From positions 83,702 through 147,701 of the forward strand of contig NZ_CANMZV010000013.1 of NCBI RefSeq assembly GCF_947502415.1: 64,000 nucleotides of DNA, read 5' to 3'. Under the pieces are notes generated by a model. That model made no database searches, was not told where the DNA came from, and was given only the letters and a program-made list of their open reading frames with translations. How positions within the stretch are numbered: position 1 is the stretch's first letter; each line of letters starts with the position of its first letter. Below are positions 40,120-49,289 of the stretch, piece after piece. Made by a program: the position numbers and the translations under genes. This stretch comes from an uncultured Photobacterium sp. GTDB lineage: Bacteria; Pseudomonadota; Gammaproteobacteria; Enterobacterales; Vibrionaceae.

Positions 40120-40962
40120 TCAATGCCATCCCCAAAGTACAGGGAACGTCCACTTTGGCTGACGAGCCCCCAAAGTATCTTTTATTGCCATCAAGACTTC
40201 TTCACGACCTACTAATTGAGAGTTATTACTGCATGCAGCAATTAATGCCTTATGGCAAAGCTGGTTGATCAACCGCGGTATCCCCTGACTGGCTCTCCAA
40301 ATTTCACGATATTGCCCCAACTCAAACAAAGTCTGACGACAGCCGGCACCATTAAGTCGAAATTCGATATAAGAAATGGTTTCAGCCAGATCCAACGGAC
40401 GTAAACTGGCTCGAAAAGTGATGCGCTGGCGAAACTGCCGCATATGATATTGCTCCAAACGCTGATCCAGCTCTGGCTGACCCAATAGCACAACATGCAG
40501 TAATTTCTCTTGCTCGGTTTCCAAATTGCCAAGTAGCCGAATCACCTCCAATGCGTCATCCGATAAAGCCTGTGCTTCATCGAGTAACACCACGACCGAA
40601 CGGCCCTTGCCTTTGCGCTCTATCAGCGCCTGGTGCAAATGCTCCGTCAGGGTGGTGTTATCACCATCTGCCTGAATATTCAGTTCCCTAGAGAGTGCCA
40701 GCCGTAACTCATGACCATTCGCTGCTGGTGTCGGCAAAAAAGCCAAGTCAAAATGTTCCGGCAGCTGGTTTATCAACATTCGGCACACCAACGTCTTACC
40801 CGTTCCGACCTCACCGGAGATCTGAATGATCCCCTCTCCCATACCCAATGCCGCTAACGTGGTATGGATCGCTTCCAGGTGCGGGGGCAACGCATGAAAC
40901 AGCGAAGTATTCGGAGTAAGGGAAAAAGGCAGCTCACTAAGGCCAAAATGCGTCTGGTACAT
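40120..40962 (-). CDS. mshM: MshM, ExeA-like AAA+ ATPase
   Basis: An ATPase of the ExeA/GspA family, implicated in placing the secretin through the cell wall. Walker A is SGEVGTGKTLVCR and Walker B is VVVLLDEAQALSDD; RQRITFRASLRPLD is the sensor region. I chose ATG 40962 (MYQTHFGLSELPFSLTPN, 280 residues), which starts directly after the mshL stop and gives the family's standard N-terminus; the longer frame to 40986 lies inside mshL. Confidence 0.92.
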   Translation of the reverse strand: MYQTHFGLSELPFSLTPNTSLFHALPPHLEAIHTTLAALGMGEGIIQISGEVGTGKTLVCRMLINQLPEHFDLAFLPTPAANGHELRLALSRELNIQADGDNTTLTEHLHQALIERKGKGRSVVVLLDEAQALSDDALEVIRLLGNLETEQEKLLHVVLLGQPELDQRLEQYHMRQFRQRITFRASLRPLDLAETISYIEFRLNGAGCRQTLFELGQYREIWRASQGIPRLINQLCHKALIAACSNNSQLVGREEVLMAIKDTLGARQPKWTFPVLWGWH

Positions 40963-40964
40963 AA

Positions 40965-42620
40965 TTAGCCCTCTTCCGGGAACCATTCCGTTACCAGCGT
41001 ACGAGAACGTTCAATCTCTTTTTGCCAGGTCTGCTCTCCAACCACCGTAGGCTTAAGCAGGATCACCAGCTCAGTTTTAGTCTGCAACTTATTTACATTA
41101 CGGAACAGGTGGCCCAGCATCGGAATATCGCCGAGCAAAGGTACTTTTGACACCTGATCGTTAGTCGATGACTTCATCAGGCCGCCGATCACCACCACAT
41201 CACCGGTACGGGCATGGATCACCGAATCCGACTCACGAACCGAGCTTTTAGCCAACGGCAGCTTATAAGTACCGAAGGTTTGCCCCAGCTCAATATCCCT
41301 GACTTCCGTTACCACATCGACCACAGCAGGATGAACATGCAGTAGTACACCACCTTCATCATCAATTTGCGGCGTCACATCAAGGGAAATACCCGAGAAA
41401 AACGGCGTTAATTCGACTTCGGGAGCCGCAACACCGTTATCGCTGTTGACCTCACCACCTGAGACTTTGGTGACAAAATACTGATCGCCACCAACCTTGA
41501 TCACCGCTTTCTGGTTATTGGCAGCAGTCACCCGCGGGCTGGACAACACATTCAGATCGCCCTGGGTATCGAGGAAACTCAGCACGGTTTTGAAATTACT
41601 GTCAGAGATAGTGATATTGGTCTGCCCGCCAAGCAGATCCGAAATCGCATCGCCTCCCGGCAGGGTGTTACTAACACTGCTTCGGCCGAAATTGATTGTG
41701 GTACCACCAATGGTCTTAGTGATATCACTCCAGTTAATGCCCTGCTGGTAACCGTCACTTAAGGTTACTTCCATAATCTTGGCTTCAAGTACAACCTGGC
41801 GCTTTAGACGCTTTTGGGAAATCCCCAGGAACTCCTTCACTTCGCGCAGCTCGTTCGGATACGCCCGTACAGAGATCAAGCTGGCTTGCGGCGACACCAC
41901 AATACTGCGCCCCTGACCGCTACCAATCATGGCCTGCACCGCTTTTTCCAATTGCTGCCAGAAATCACTTTCCGATGTTGTTTCAATCAGCGTCCCGCCG
42001 GTCGCCGTACTTGAAGAGCGACCACTATTATTCTGCGAATTATTCTCGCTGCTGTCGGTATTACTGCTGTTACTGCCAGATGAACTCGAATCACTATCGG
42101 AAATAGAGCCAGTTGTTAAAGAGGTCAATGAAAGGCCGCGACGCTTCAGCTGTAAGTAATCAACCGGGATCACCTCGGTACGCAATGTCGCTGGGAAAAC
42201 CTGAATAATATTGCCTTTACGGGTGGCGTTATAACCGTAGATATCAGATACCACCTCAAGCACTTCATCGAGTGTTACATCACGCAAAGTCAGGGAGATA
42301 CGGCCTTTTACTTCAGGGTGAATCACCATATTGAAAGGTGTCCCCTTAACTAAGCTACCGAAAAAAGCACGAGCATCGACATTACGGGCATTAACTCGAA
42401 AACGCTTTTCAAACGCCGAGTGGGACGCATAATCGGAGCCTTCAAGAGTCGGCATCAGATCAGCACTTACCGCTGGAGGCAGATCCTGCAACGGCCGACT
42501 GCTTGCCTCGTTAGTCGCCTCATTCAGCGCACCTTTGACCTCGACGGGATCACGGTGTCCCATATTTGTTGAGCATCCGGCCAAAGACGCAATAATTATC
42601 CCTACAATTAATCCACGCAT
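40965..42620 (-). CDS. mshL: MshL, outer-membrane secretin of the MSHA pilus
   Basis: Forms the outer-membrane channel for the pilus. The lipoprotein signal ends in SLAGC, so the mature protein is probably lipidated. An N-terminal secretin_N/STN domain (VVSDIYGYNATRKGNIIQVFP) is followed by a conspicuous Ser/Asn-rich insert of about 35 residues (around 175-210), then the secretin core with LLGDIPMLGHLFR and TELVILLKPTVV. I chose ATG 42620 (551 residues); GTG 42629 adds three residues. It overlaps the start of the mshM frame. Confidence 0.95.
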   Translation of the reverse strand: MRGLIVGIIIASLAGCSTNMGHRDPVEVKGALNEATNEASSRPLQDLPPAVSADLMPTLEGSDYASHSAFEKRFRVNARNVDARAFFGSLVKGTPFNMVIHPEVKGRISLTLRDVTLDEVLEVVSDIYGYNATRKGNIIQVFPATLRTEVIPVDYLQLKRRGLSLTSLTTGSISDSDSSSSGSNSSNTDSSENNSQNNSGRSSSTATGGTLIETTSESDFWQQLEKAVQAMIGSGQGRSIVVSPQASLISVRAYPNELREVKEFLGISQKRLKRQVVLEAKIMEVTLSDGYQQGINWSDITKTIGGTTINFGRSSVSNTLPGGDAISDLLGGQTNITISDSNFKTVLSFLDTQGDLNVLSSPRVTAANNQKAVIKVGGDQYFVTKVSGGEVNSDNGVAAPEVELTPFFSGISLDVTPQIDDEGGVLLHVHPAVVDVVTEVRDIELGQTFGTYKLPLAKSSVRESDSVIHARTGDVVVIGGLMKSSTNDQVSKVPLLGDIPMLGHLFRNVNKLQTKTELVILLKPTVVGEQTWQKEIERSRTLVTEWFPEEG

Positions 42621-42641
42621 GCTAACCACTTACTTATTTTT

Positions 42642-42971
42642 TTAATTTGTTTTTACGATGTCGGCAAATAGCTCCAAGCGCCACTTTTTACCACCGCGTG
42701 TTACTGTGACATGATCATCCTGAATATCAGTCAGGGTATAACCACTTACCCGCCCGCCAAGCTCAACAGGTATATTATTTAAAATAACCGTACAACTGGT
42801 GCCCTCACCACAAACGATCCCTTGCAACTCAGGTAGCCTCACCTTCGTGGTCGTATGTTTTTTTACCGGCACCTGCCAACCCAAAGGTGCCGTCGGATCC
42901 TGGGCTGCCTCAGCATACCCCATCAACATCCCAAGCATTGCCACTGCAATAAAACCAGACTTAACCACCAA
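42642..42971 (-). CDS. mshK: MshK
   Basis: A 109-residue exported protein with a signal peptide (cleavage near AEA) and the motif AQDPTAPLGW, typical of small secretin-associated PilP/GspC-like proteins. The start is TTG 42971 or GTG 42968, both overlapping the mshJ end; AAGGA lies five and eight bases upstream respectively. It is assigned by position between mshJ and mshL. Confidence 0.85.
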   Translation of the reverse strand: MVVKSGFIAVAMLGMLMGYAEAAQDPTAPLGWQVPVKKHTTTKVRLPELQGIVCGEGTSCTVILNNIPVELGGRVSGYTLTDIQDDHVTVTRGGKKWRLELFADIVKTN

Positions 42972-43599
42972 TGAAATCCTTACTCTCGCCTAATGTATAA
43001 ACGTCCAGCTGAATATCAGCCCAAGGATACTGATCCACTTGGTAATTCAAGCTACGCCAGTAATATTTCACCGGTAATGCCTCCAACTGTTCCAGGTAGC
43101 TGACAACATCAAAATAACGGCCACGTAATTTCAGCTGTACCGGATGGATAAAATAGCCTTCATCGTTTCCGCTGATCAGCTGCACCGACGGCTGGGACGC
43201 CAAAGAAACCAGCTTCAGTCGCTCAGAGCGCTGCAACACTTGCTCCATCAGCCCCGACATCTGCAAAGGAGTCACCAGGCTGCCAACCCGCCCTTCTAAC
43301 TGCTCATCAAGCGCAGCATTCTTTTGTTCCAGCTGGCGAATTTTGTGATCAACATGACTATCAGGATCTGCTTTTAACTTACGCTCAGTCAGAATAAGTT
43401 GATTACTGTTAGACGTAATCTCATTAGCTACAGAGAACATCTTTCGTTTCATCGATGCCAATGTGTTCATCTGCGGCTCAACAAACACCACAAAGCCGAC
43501 AAACAACAAGGCAATCCATCCGGAAACGAGGATCAACCACTGCTCACGGCGAGTTAGCAAATCAAACCGGTCGCTTAACTTCTGCCAACCATCCATCAT
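42961..43599 (-). CDS. mshJ: MshJ, PilO/GspM-like protein
   Basis: A 212-residue bitopic inner-membrane protein: a membrane helix at about 23-41, a coiled coil (about 45-95), and a ferredoxin-like periplasmic domain. This is the PilO/GspM layout, forming part of the alignment subcomplex with MshI. It overlaps mshI by four bases and mshK by eleven. Confidence 0.88.
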   Translation of the reverse strand: MMDGWQKLSDRFDLLTRREQWLILVSGWIALLFVGFVVFVEPQMNTLASMKRKMFSVANEITSNSNQLILTERKLKADPDSHVDHKIRQLEQKNAALDEQLEGRVGSLVTPLQMSGLMEQVLQRSERLKLVSLASQPSVQLISGNDEGYFIHPVQLKLRGRYFDVVSYLEQLEALPVKYYWRSLNYQVDQYPWADIQLDVYTLGESKDFIGG

Positions 43600-45080
43600 T
43601 GCTCCTCTTTCACCGCACTTCGCTCAGCATATAGTTTGAACGTTACAATATTCTGTTTATTCCGCCCTAGCGTCATCAGCTCAAAACGCCGATCTGACAA
43701 GTACGAATAGTTCTTAAATGCCTGCAGCCAACTAGGCACCGATTCTGGGCTCCGAGCCAATCCTTCTAAATTCAGCTGACTACCACTAACTCGGATGTGA
43801 TTAATAGAAATATCGCCGCTCGCCGCATCGGAAAGCTGTTGTAACATTCCGGCATAGCCCACTTTCAGGCTATCATCATGCATCTCAATGGCTTTAAGGG
43901 TGGCTTTTTTTGCAGCCAGGTGCTGTTCCAAATCACCTGCCAGCTCAACCTTCAACGGACTCGGAATATGTTTCGCAAGCGCTGCCTTGGCACGCTCCAG
44001 TTCCGCCTTTTTGCTATCAAGGCGCTGCTGCTCAGCGGCCAACTGTTGTTGTTGCTGATAATTTTGCCACTGATACCACCCGGAAATAGAGCCCATCACT
44101 ACAATGATTAAAACCCAGCTAAGCACCACATTCTGAAGCGTCATCCATTGTATTTGCGGCTTGAGGGCATCACTATAAAAGTTAATCCCAACATCTTCTG
44201 GCGATTGCAAAGCCGCGTGGGCGATACGAGAACTATTGCTCTCGAGCCCCGGGGAAGCCACTGTCACAGCGGAAACCGCCACGCTTAATCGAAGAGACAG
44301 TTCACTTGCCAGCGCACTATCATCATCATCGTCACAAGAAATCAGTAGCTGGGTGATCGGCGCATCACGTAACTGGGCACTTAAAAAATCCAGAGAACGC
44401 TGCAATTCCAGGGCTAGGCTGTCGAGTTGCAGGCTGCTACTTGTATCTTCTGCTTTCAGGCCATCCAGCAAAGGCACAGGAAAACCACGTAACTGACGCT
44501 GAAAGCACATTTCTTGTTGCTTGAAAGCCGTCAATTGCAAATTGGAATTGCGACGTCGGTGTAAAATCAACTGGCTACGCGAAGGTGCAGCCAACTGCCC
44601 CCATACCACTTCTTCAGCCGAAATCGACAACACTTCACATCCGGCATCTGAACAGTCATGAATGAGCTGCTCGACCTGCTTGCGATTAGCCACAAAAACC
44701 TGCAAGCGATCTTTCAAAGGTGCAGGAAAACCGTCAGCAACCAAATCCAGAGGGGATTCATTAACCAGGTCTTTGACCAAAAAAGGCAATGCCGTCGGAT
44801 ATTCCTCACGAGGCAACTCCGGCTTTTCGATAAGCATACTCTGGTAAAGCCCATGCCCCAGCACCAGGCGCAATACACTCCCAGCCAACTGATGCTTATC
44901 AAGCAAAGATTTGATCTCTTTACCCCATTCGCCAGTTGTCGAAACAGCCACCTCATCAGTGATCCATTCCTGATCCGATTCAAAAGCCACAGTGACGGAA
45001 TTGGCAAATACGGCAATGCTGGCAGTTTTTTTCCGGCTCTTGCTTTTTAAATAATTACCAAACAAGTAGTTACACCTCAC
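43596..45080 (-). CDS. mshI: MshI, PilM/PilN-like protein
   Basis: The first gene of the MSHA secretory operon. The protein has a cytoplasmic actin-like PilM/GspL-type region (about 1-310), a membrane helix near 330 (VVLSWVLIIVVMGSISG), and a PilN-like coiled coil plus periplasmic domain. I chose GTG 45080 (494 residues), which has AGGG four bases upstream; the TTG at 45098 has no ribosome site. A sigma-70-like promoter lies about 80 bases upstream. Confidence 0.87.
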   Translation of the reverse strand: MRCNYLFGNYLKSKSRKKTASIAVFANSVTVAFESDQEWITDEVAVSTTGEWGKEIKSLLDKHQLAGSVLRLVLGHGLYQSMLIEKPELPREEYPTALPFLVKDLVNESPLDLVADGFPAPLKDRLQVFVANRKQVEQLIHDCSDAGCEVLSISAEEVVWGQLAAPSRSQLILHRRRNSNLQLTAFKQQEMCFQRQLRGFPVPLLDGLKAEDTSSSLQLDSLALELQRSLDFLSAQLRDAPITQLLISCDDDDDSALASELSLRLSVAVSAVTVASPGLESNSSRIAHAALQSPEDVGINFYSDALKPQIQWMTLQNVVLSWVLIIVVMGSISGWYQWQNYQQQQQLAAEQQRLDSKKAELERAKAALAKHIPSPLKVELAGDLEQHLAAKKATLKAIEMHDDSLKVGYAGMLQQLSDAASGDISINHIRVSGSQLNLEGLARSPESVPSWLQAFKNYSYLSDRRFELMTLGRNKQNIVTFKLYAERSAVKEEQ

Positions 45081-45159
45081 TGAACCCTGTACTACCAAAA
45101 AACAGACGACCTATCGGTAATAAAGGTTCAAACAACCAGTAAGCGTCAATAATTTGACC

Positions 45160-45188
45160 ATTATAACTAGGTTTTATTGAGAAACTAA
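45160..45188 (-). promoter_or_regulatory. Candidate sigma-70 promoter for the mshI operon
   Basis: On the minus strand: TTAGTT (45183-45188), 17-base spacer, perfect TATAAT (45160-45165), placing the start of transcription near 45153 and about 73 bases before the mshI GTG. Confidence 0.55.
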
Positions 45189-45207
45189 TTCTTTTTAGCT
45201 ACGTATA

Positions 45208-47175
45208 TTATTTTTTAGAGATTGTATTTCGGCTAGATAACGCCCTATTGATACTAAGCTCAACAGGCATTTCAGCAGCAAAATACCTCCCTTGCCCACC
45301 TTGAATACCGAGCTGTTTAAGCACCCGCCACTCTTTCTCGTTTTCAACACCGACCGCTATTACCTGCGCATCAGAATCAGCGCAGGCTCCCAGCATGCTA
45401 CGGACGAAAAGTTGATTTTCCTGACGCTGGTTAATCTCACGCACCAAGCCGCGATGCAGCTTGATATAATCCGCCTTGATGTCTTTAATGTAATGAGTAC
45501 TGACAATGGTCCTGCCCGCCTGATCGACCACTAGCTTACATCCAAGTCCAACTAGCATTCTGGCGACCGGTCGCATGGCATCAAGGTGCTTGACCAACCC
45601 ACCTTCAGACACTTCAAAAAACAGACGATTAAGCACCGTACGCGGCGTTTGCAACAGCTCATCACGCAGCCAGCGAACAAACTGTTTTTCCAAAAGTGCC
45701 TCAACACTGACATTAACCGACAAAGAATCATTCACCGGACGATGCCTCAACTGCTCGAGCGCACGGGCAACCACCAGTTTGTCCATACGGGCACTGAACC
45801 CCACTTGCTCCACAGCCGTCAAAAAGCGTGAGGCTTTAATCAAAATCCCATTTTCATCTTTAATCCGCGACAGCAGTTCACGATGAATAACAGTCTCGCC
45901 ATCCAACGCCAATGCGGGTTGTTGATAAAGGAGCGGGCCTCCGCTGTTAAATATCGCATCCAGCAACGTACGCCAACGCACGCTACCGCGCGCATCTTCA
46001 TACTGCTGATCTTTCTTGAACGCATACCAGCTATTGGTTCCCTGGAGCTGAGCACTGCGCAAAGCCATATCTGCTTCATCCATGATCCGCCCCCGTCGCT
46101 CACCGCTGGAGCAGAATGTCACACCGATATGACACCAGTTATCCGGTTGTAACGGTGGCGATGGCACAAGCCTGTCCAACGCTTTCATCAGCACGTTAGT
46201 AAACTGCTTGACCTCCTTGACGGGCTGCTGTGACAACAAGATCGCAAATTCAGCATCAAAATAGCGTGAAAGCACCGTATCCGGATACCGCTGGATCAGA
46301 TTCGACAAGACCCCGCCGACATCCTGGATCAATTCGTCAGCGACTTCCTTACCTTTTTCAGCCAGCAGCTCATCCCAATCAGAAACCCGGATCAAGATCA
46401 CCGCACCATGGGTTTCCTGATCTTGCACCATTGATTGCAAGCGGCTGTCAAACAACACCCGGTTGGCCGCCCCGGTAAGCTGATCGAGAAAAGTGTGGGT
46501 ACGAATAAAAGTATCAAACCTACTTCGCTCCTGACGGGCATCCTTTAGCTCAGCAATCATCTGATCCAACGCTAAACTTGCTGTTGCCGGCCACTCCTGC
46601 TCATCGCCAACGGCGTTGTCATCCACTTTCCCAGCTAAGATCAGCCTCCCCCTGTGTTCTAGCAACTCCGAACCATACAGCTGCTGGCGCAACCAATTCA
46701 TTCCCCAGACCAGGCCCATAATAATGATCGCAACGGCAAAACTGATCGAAGACATCGCGCCTATCGAATACGTGAATTCGGTATAGGGGGGAATCGACTT
46801 TAGATTGATATAAAAACCGGGATTATGACTCAGCGTATAGTGGCTCTGATGGAGAATATTTGGGTCATTAACCTGCTGGAGCCCCTTAAATGAATAGATC
46901 ACCCCAGCCGGAGTACCAACCTCCAGCTCCACTACATTGCTGGCCTTAAGCAACTTGGGTAACCAGCGCGACAAAGATTGCGCTCCCTGAGGGTCTGCCA
47001 GCTCAAGGTCTATAACTTCAACAACGCCATCAAGATAATGAGTCAGGTAGTCCTGCCCCAATTTGCGAAAACTAATGGCTCCGCCAATGAAAATAACAAA
47101 AATAGCACTAATAACAATGAGGGTAACGAAGGCAACCAGACGGTTAGTTAATTTCATGCCTGAGGCTTTTCTCAT
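45208..47175 (-). CDS. csrD: CsrD (MshH), degenerate GGDEF/EAL regulator of sRNA decay
   Basis: CsrD is an inner-membrane protein that targets CsrB/CsrC-type sRNAs for RNase E decay and does not make or break c-di-GMP. In the msh nomenclature it is MshH. The 655-residue protein has two membrane helices (about 14-32 and 136-157), a HAMP-like linker, then GGDEF and EAL domains. Both catalytic signatures are degenerate: the GGDEF position reads near RYFDAEFAIL and the EAL position reads HRELLSR. AGGATCGCT precedes the ATG at 47175. It lies upstream of mshI on the same strand. Confidence 0.93.
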   Translation of the reverse strand: MRKASGMKLTNRLVAFVTLIVISAIFVIFIGGAISFRKLGQDYLTHYLDGVVEVIDLELADPQGAQSLSRWLPKLLKASNVVELEVGTPAGVIYSFKGLQQVNDPNILHQSHYTLSHNPGFYINLKSIPPYTEFTYSIGAMSSISFAVAIIIMGLVWGMNWLRQQLYGSELLEHRGRLILAGKVDDNAVGDEQEWPATASLALDQMIAELKDARQERSRFDTFIRTHTFLDQLTGAANRVLFDSRLQSMVQDQETHGAVILIRVSDWDELLAEKGKEVADELIQDVGGVLSNLIQRYPDTVLSRYFDAEFAILLSQQPVKEVKQFTNVLMKALDRLVPSPPLQPDNWCHIGVTFCSSGERRGRIMDEADMALRSAQLQGTNSWYAFKKDQQYEDARGSVRWRTLLDAIFNSGGPLLYQQPALALDGETVIHRELLSRIKDENGILIKASRFLTAVEQVGFSARMDKLVVARALEQLRHRPVNDSLSVNVSVEALLEKQFVRWLRDELLQTPRTVLNRLFFEVSEGGLVKHLDAMRPVARMLVGLGCKLVVDQAGRTIVSTHYIKDIKADYIKLHRGLVREINQRQENQLFVRSMLGACADSDAQVIAVGVENEKEWRVLKQLGIQGGQGRYFAAEMPVELSINRALSSRNTISKK

Positions 47176-47437
47176 AGCGATCCGATAATTACTGATTATT
47201 GATATCGAGACTGGCCAGAAATAAGCTCAGCCCAAGAAAAACGGAGGATCCGCATGAGGGAAAATATCACTCAACAAGCCATGATGACAGTATTCAGCGT
47301 ATTTATTTAATAATTTGTTAACGACTTCAAATTCGACTATTTTGCCAATCTTTTCGGCGCCAGCCGACCTACTCCCCATTCTGTTTGTTATTATCGACAT
47401 AACGGTTTCAGTAACAGCCTGTGGATTAAACAAATAT

Positions 47438-48319
47438 ATGGATTGGATCACCTGTACCACCAGCTTTGTCACTGTTGTCGAACAGGGCTCGCTGGCCCAG
47501 GCGGCAACAAAGCTCAACACATCAAGCTCAGCCCTGTCAAAGCGGCTATCCTGGCTTGAAAAACAACTGGGTGTACAACTATTAAAACGCACTACCCGCA
47601 GCCTGACTGTGACTGATGCCGGTAAACTGTTTTACCAGCGCAGTACCCGACTGCTGGACGATTGGCATCAAATACTGGCCGAAACAACCTCTACTTATGG
47701 CGAGGTCAGCGGCGTATTGCGGATCGGCGCACCACTGGCTACCGGTAGCCGACTGTTAGTGCATTATCTGGCTGAATTTATCGAAACCTATCCCAAAATC
47801 CAGGTAGAGCTCCATACCATCACACCAGGACAGTTACCTGACCTCAATTTGGATGTTTTCATTAGCCGGGAGCTGACCGACTTCAACTCATCAAGTTATA
47901 TCGCCACCCGGCTATTTAACTTTCAACCCGGCTTCTATGCAGCTCCGGCCTACCTCGAAGGTAAACCTCAAATAGAGACCCCCGAACAGCTAGCCCAACA
48001 TAATTGCCTGCTGTTCGGTACTCATGGGCATGAACAAGAACATGTGTTCGAAAATAACTTGCATTTGCGCTTGCGCGGCAATTTTACCACCCAGAACCCC
48101 GAAGCCCTCGTGGCCGCTGCCGTTGCCGGAATGGGGATCATCCTGACCGGGGAAAACACCGTAAAACGAGAGCTCAGTAAAGGGGTGCTGGTCCCGGTTC
48201 TACCAGGCTTGAAACAACCAGTAAGCTCAGCCTATGCCTACTACCCCAAACTAGACTTCAACCATGTCAAAACCAAGCTATTCATTGACTTCATCAAAGC
48301 AAAAGCTAATCCGACTTAA
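47438..48319 (+). CDS. LysR-family transcriptional regulator
   Basis: A LysR-type regulator of unknown target. From ATG 47438 the 293-residue product starts with the winged helix-turn-helix (MDWITCTTSFVTVVEQGSLAQAATKLNTSSSALSKRLSWLE region, residues 1-40) and continues with the periplasmic-binding-like effector domain. The frame is open to 47315, but the extra 41 residues are hydrophobic, unlike any LysR N-terminus, and lie in the divergent csrD promoter region. The sequence resembles the CrgA/DsdC-type subgroup that regulates nearby or unlinked genes; csrD, transcribed divergently, is a possible target by position only. Confidence 0.88.
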   Translation: MDWITCTTSFVTVVEQGSLAQAATKLNTSSSALSKRLSWLEKQLGVQLLKRTTRSLTVTDAGKLFYQRSTRLLDDWHQILAETTSTYGEVSGVLRIGAPLATGSRLLVHYLAEFIETYPKIQVELHTITPGQLPDLNLDVFISRELTDFNSSSYIATRLFNFQPGFYAAPAYLEGKPQIETPEQLAQHNCLLFGTHGHEQEHVFENNLHLRLRGNFTTQNPEALVAAAVAGMGIILTGENTVKRELSKGVLVPVLPGLKQPVSSAYAYYPKLDFNHVKTKLFIDFIKAKANPT

Positions 48320-48343
48320 TACTGACAACTATTTTCCAGGCAA

Positions 48344-48374
48344 CAAAAAAGCAGCGACAGGCGCTGCTTTCTTA
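48344..48374. terminator. Bidirectional terminator between lysR-type gene and ssb
   Basis: AAAGCAGCG, loop ACAGG, CGCTGCTTT, with A run on the left and T-rich sequence on the right. It serves both convergent genes. Confidence 0.88.
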
Positions 48375-48410
48375 TTGTCTTTCATCAACATTCGTTAAAA
48401 CGTTCGTTAA

Positions 48411-48962
48411 TTAAAACGGAATGTCATCATCGAAATCCATTGGTGGCTCATTGTACTGCTGCTGTGGCTGCTGAGGTGCAGACTGCTGCGGAGCTGACTG
48501 TTGCTGCGGCGCAAAATTCTGCTGAGGCGCTGCTGCAGGCTGCTGAGGCTGACCCCAACCACCTTGCTGCTGACCACCCATTGGTGCGCCCATACCTTGA
48601 CCGCCCCCCTGACGACCGCCAAGCATTTGCATCGTACCGTTGAAGCCCTGTACCACAACTTCTGTGGTATAGCGGTCCTGACCGTTCTGGTCTTGCCACT
48701 TACGAGTCTGCAACTGACCTTCAATGTAAACCTGTGAACCTTTGCGCAGGTACTCACCTGCCACTTCAGCTAGCTTGCCAAACAGAGCAACACGATGCCA
48801 TTCTGTTTTCTCGCGCTGTTCACCGGTGTTTTTATCGCGCCATGACTCAGAGGTAGCCACGGTAATATTTGCTACTGCACCACCGTTCGGCATATAACGG
48901 ATTTCTGGGTCATTACCTAAGTTACCGACTAAGATAACCTTATTTACGCCACGACTGGCCAT
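48411..48962 (-). CDS. ssb: Single-stranded DNA-binding protein
   Basis: SSB coats single-stranded DNA in replication, repair and recombination. The 183-residue protein has the OB fold ([35 protein letters not shown]), a Gln/Pro/Gly-rich linker (about 115-170) and the acidic C-terminal tip DFDDDIPF that recruits partner proteins. It diverges from uvrA across a region with a LexA box. Confidence 0.98.
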   Translation of the reverse strand: MASRGVNKVILVGNLGNDPEIRYMPNGGAVANITVATSESWRDKNTGEQREKTEWHRVALFGKLAEVAGEYLRKGSQVYIEGQLQTRKWQDQNGQDRYTTEVVVQGFNGTMQMLGGRQGGGQGMGAPMGGQQQGGWGQPQQPAAAPQQNFAPQQQSAPQQSAPQQPQQQYNEPPMDFDDDIPF

Positions 48963-49289
48963 AGTTCACTCCAGATAAGGTAGCGGTACTTCTTTATTTC
49001 ACAAGTACCGCTACTCAAAGTTTATACTTAATCGCGCAGTCTATCATGGTTTCCCCCTGAGGGAACAGGGCTGAAACTGTGTTATCCAACGCAAATACTC
49101 CCCTGTTCTGCTGAGTGTCTGTCCCATAATCAGAAACCTGAAACAGCTTTTTCGCCCTTACCCAAGGCCACAAAAAAGCTCAACAAACACACAAAACACT
49201 GTATCTTTATACAGGTCACACTTTCAAGCATTTCCTGGCTATGCAATAATGGCTGTCCAATAATTTGTCAGTCAATAAGCTCACACACT
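48963..49289. promoter_or_regulatory. Divergent ssb / uvrA regulatory region
   Basis: 327 bases with no gene, holding the LexA box described separately and the two divergent promoters. In V. cholerae this interval contains additional genes (galU and qstR); none is present here. Confidence 0.8.
49199..49214. promoter_or_regulatory. LexA (SOS) box upstream of uvrA
   Basis: CTGTATCTTTATACAG is an exact CTGT-N8-ACAG match with an AT-rich core, centred about 83 bases before the uvrA ATG. It should repress uvrA, and possibly ssb, until DNA damage. Confidence 0.93.

Noticed and set aside
45208..47175. Active diguanylate cyclase/phosphodiesterase
   Set aside because: Both signature motifs are degenerate and the gene position identifies CsrD/MshH.
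47315..47437. 41 extra N-terminal residues on the LysR protein
   Set aside because: Hydrophobic sequence unlike LysR proteins, in a divergent promoter region; the helix-turn-helix begins right after ATG 47438.
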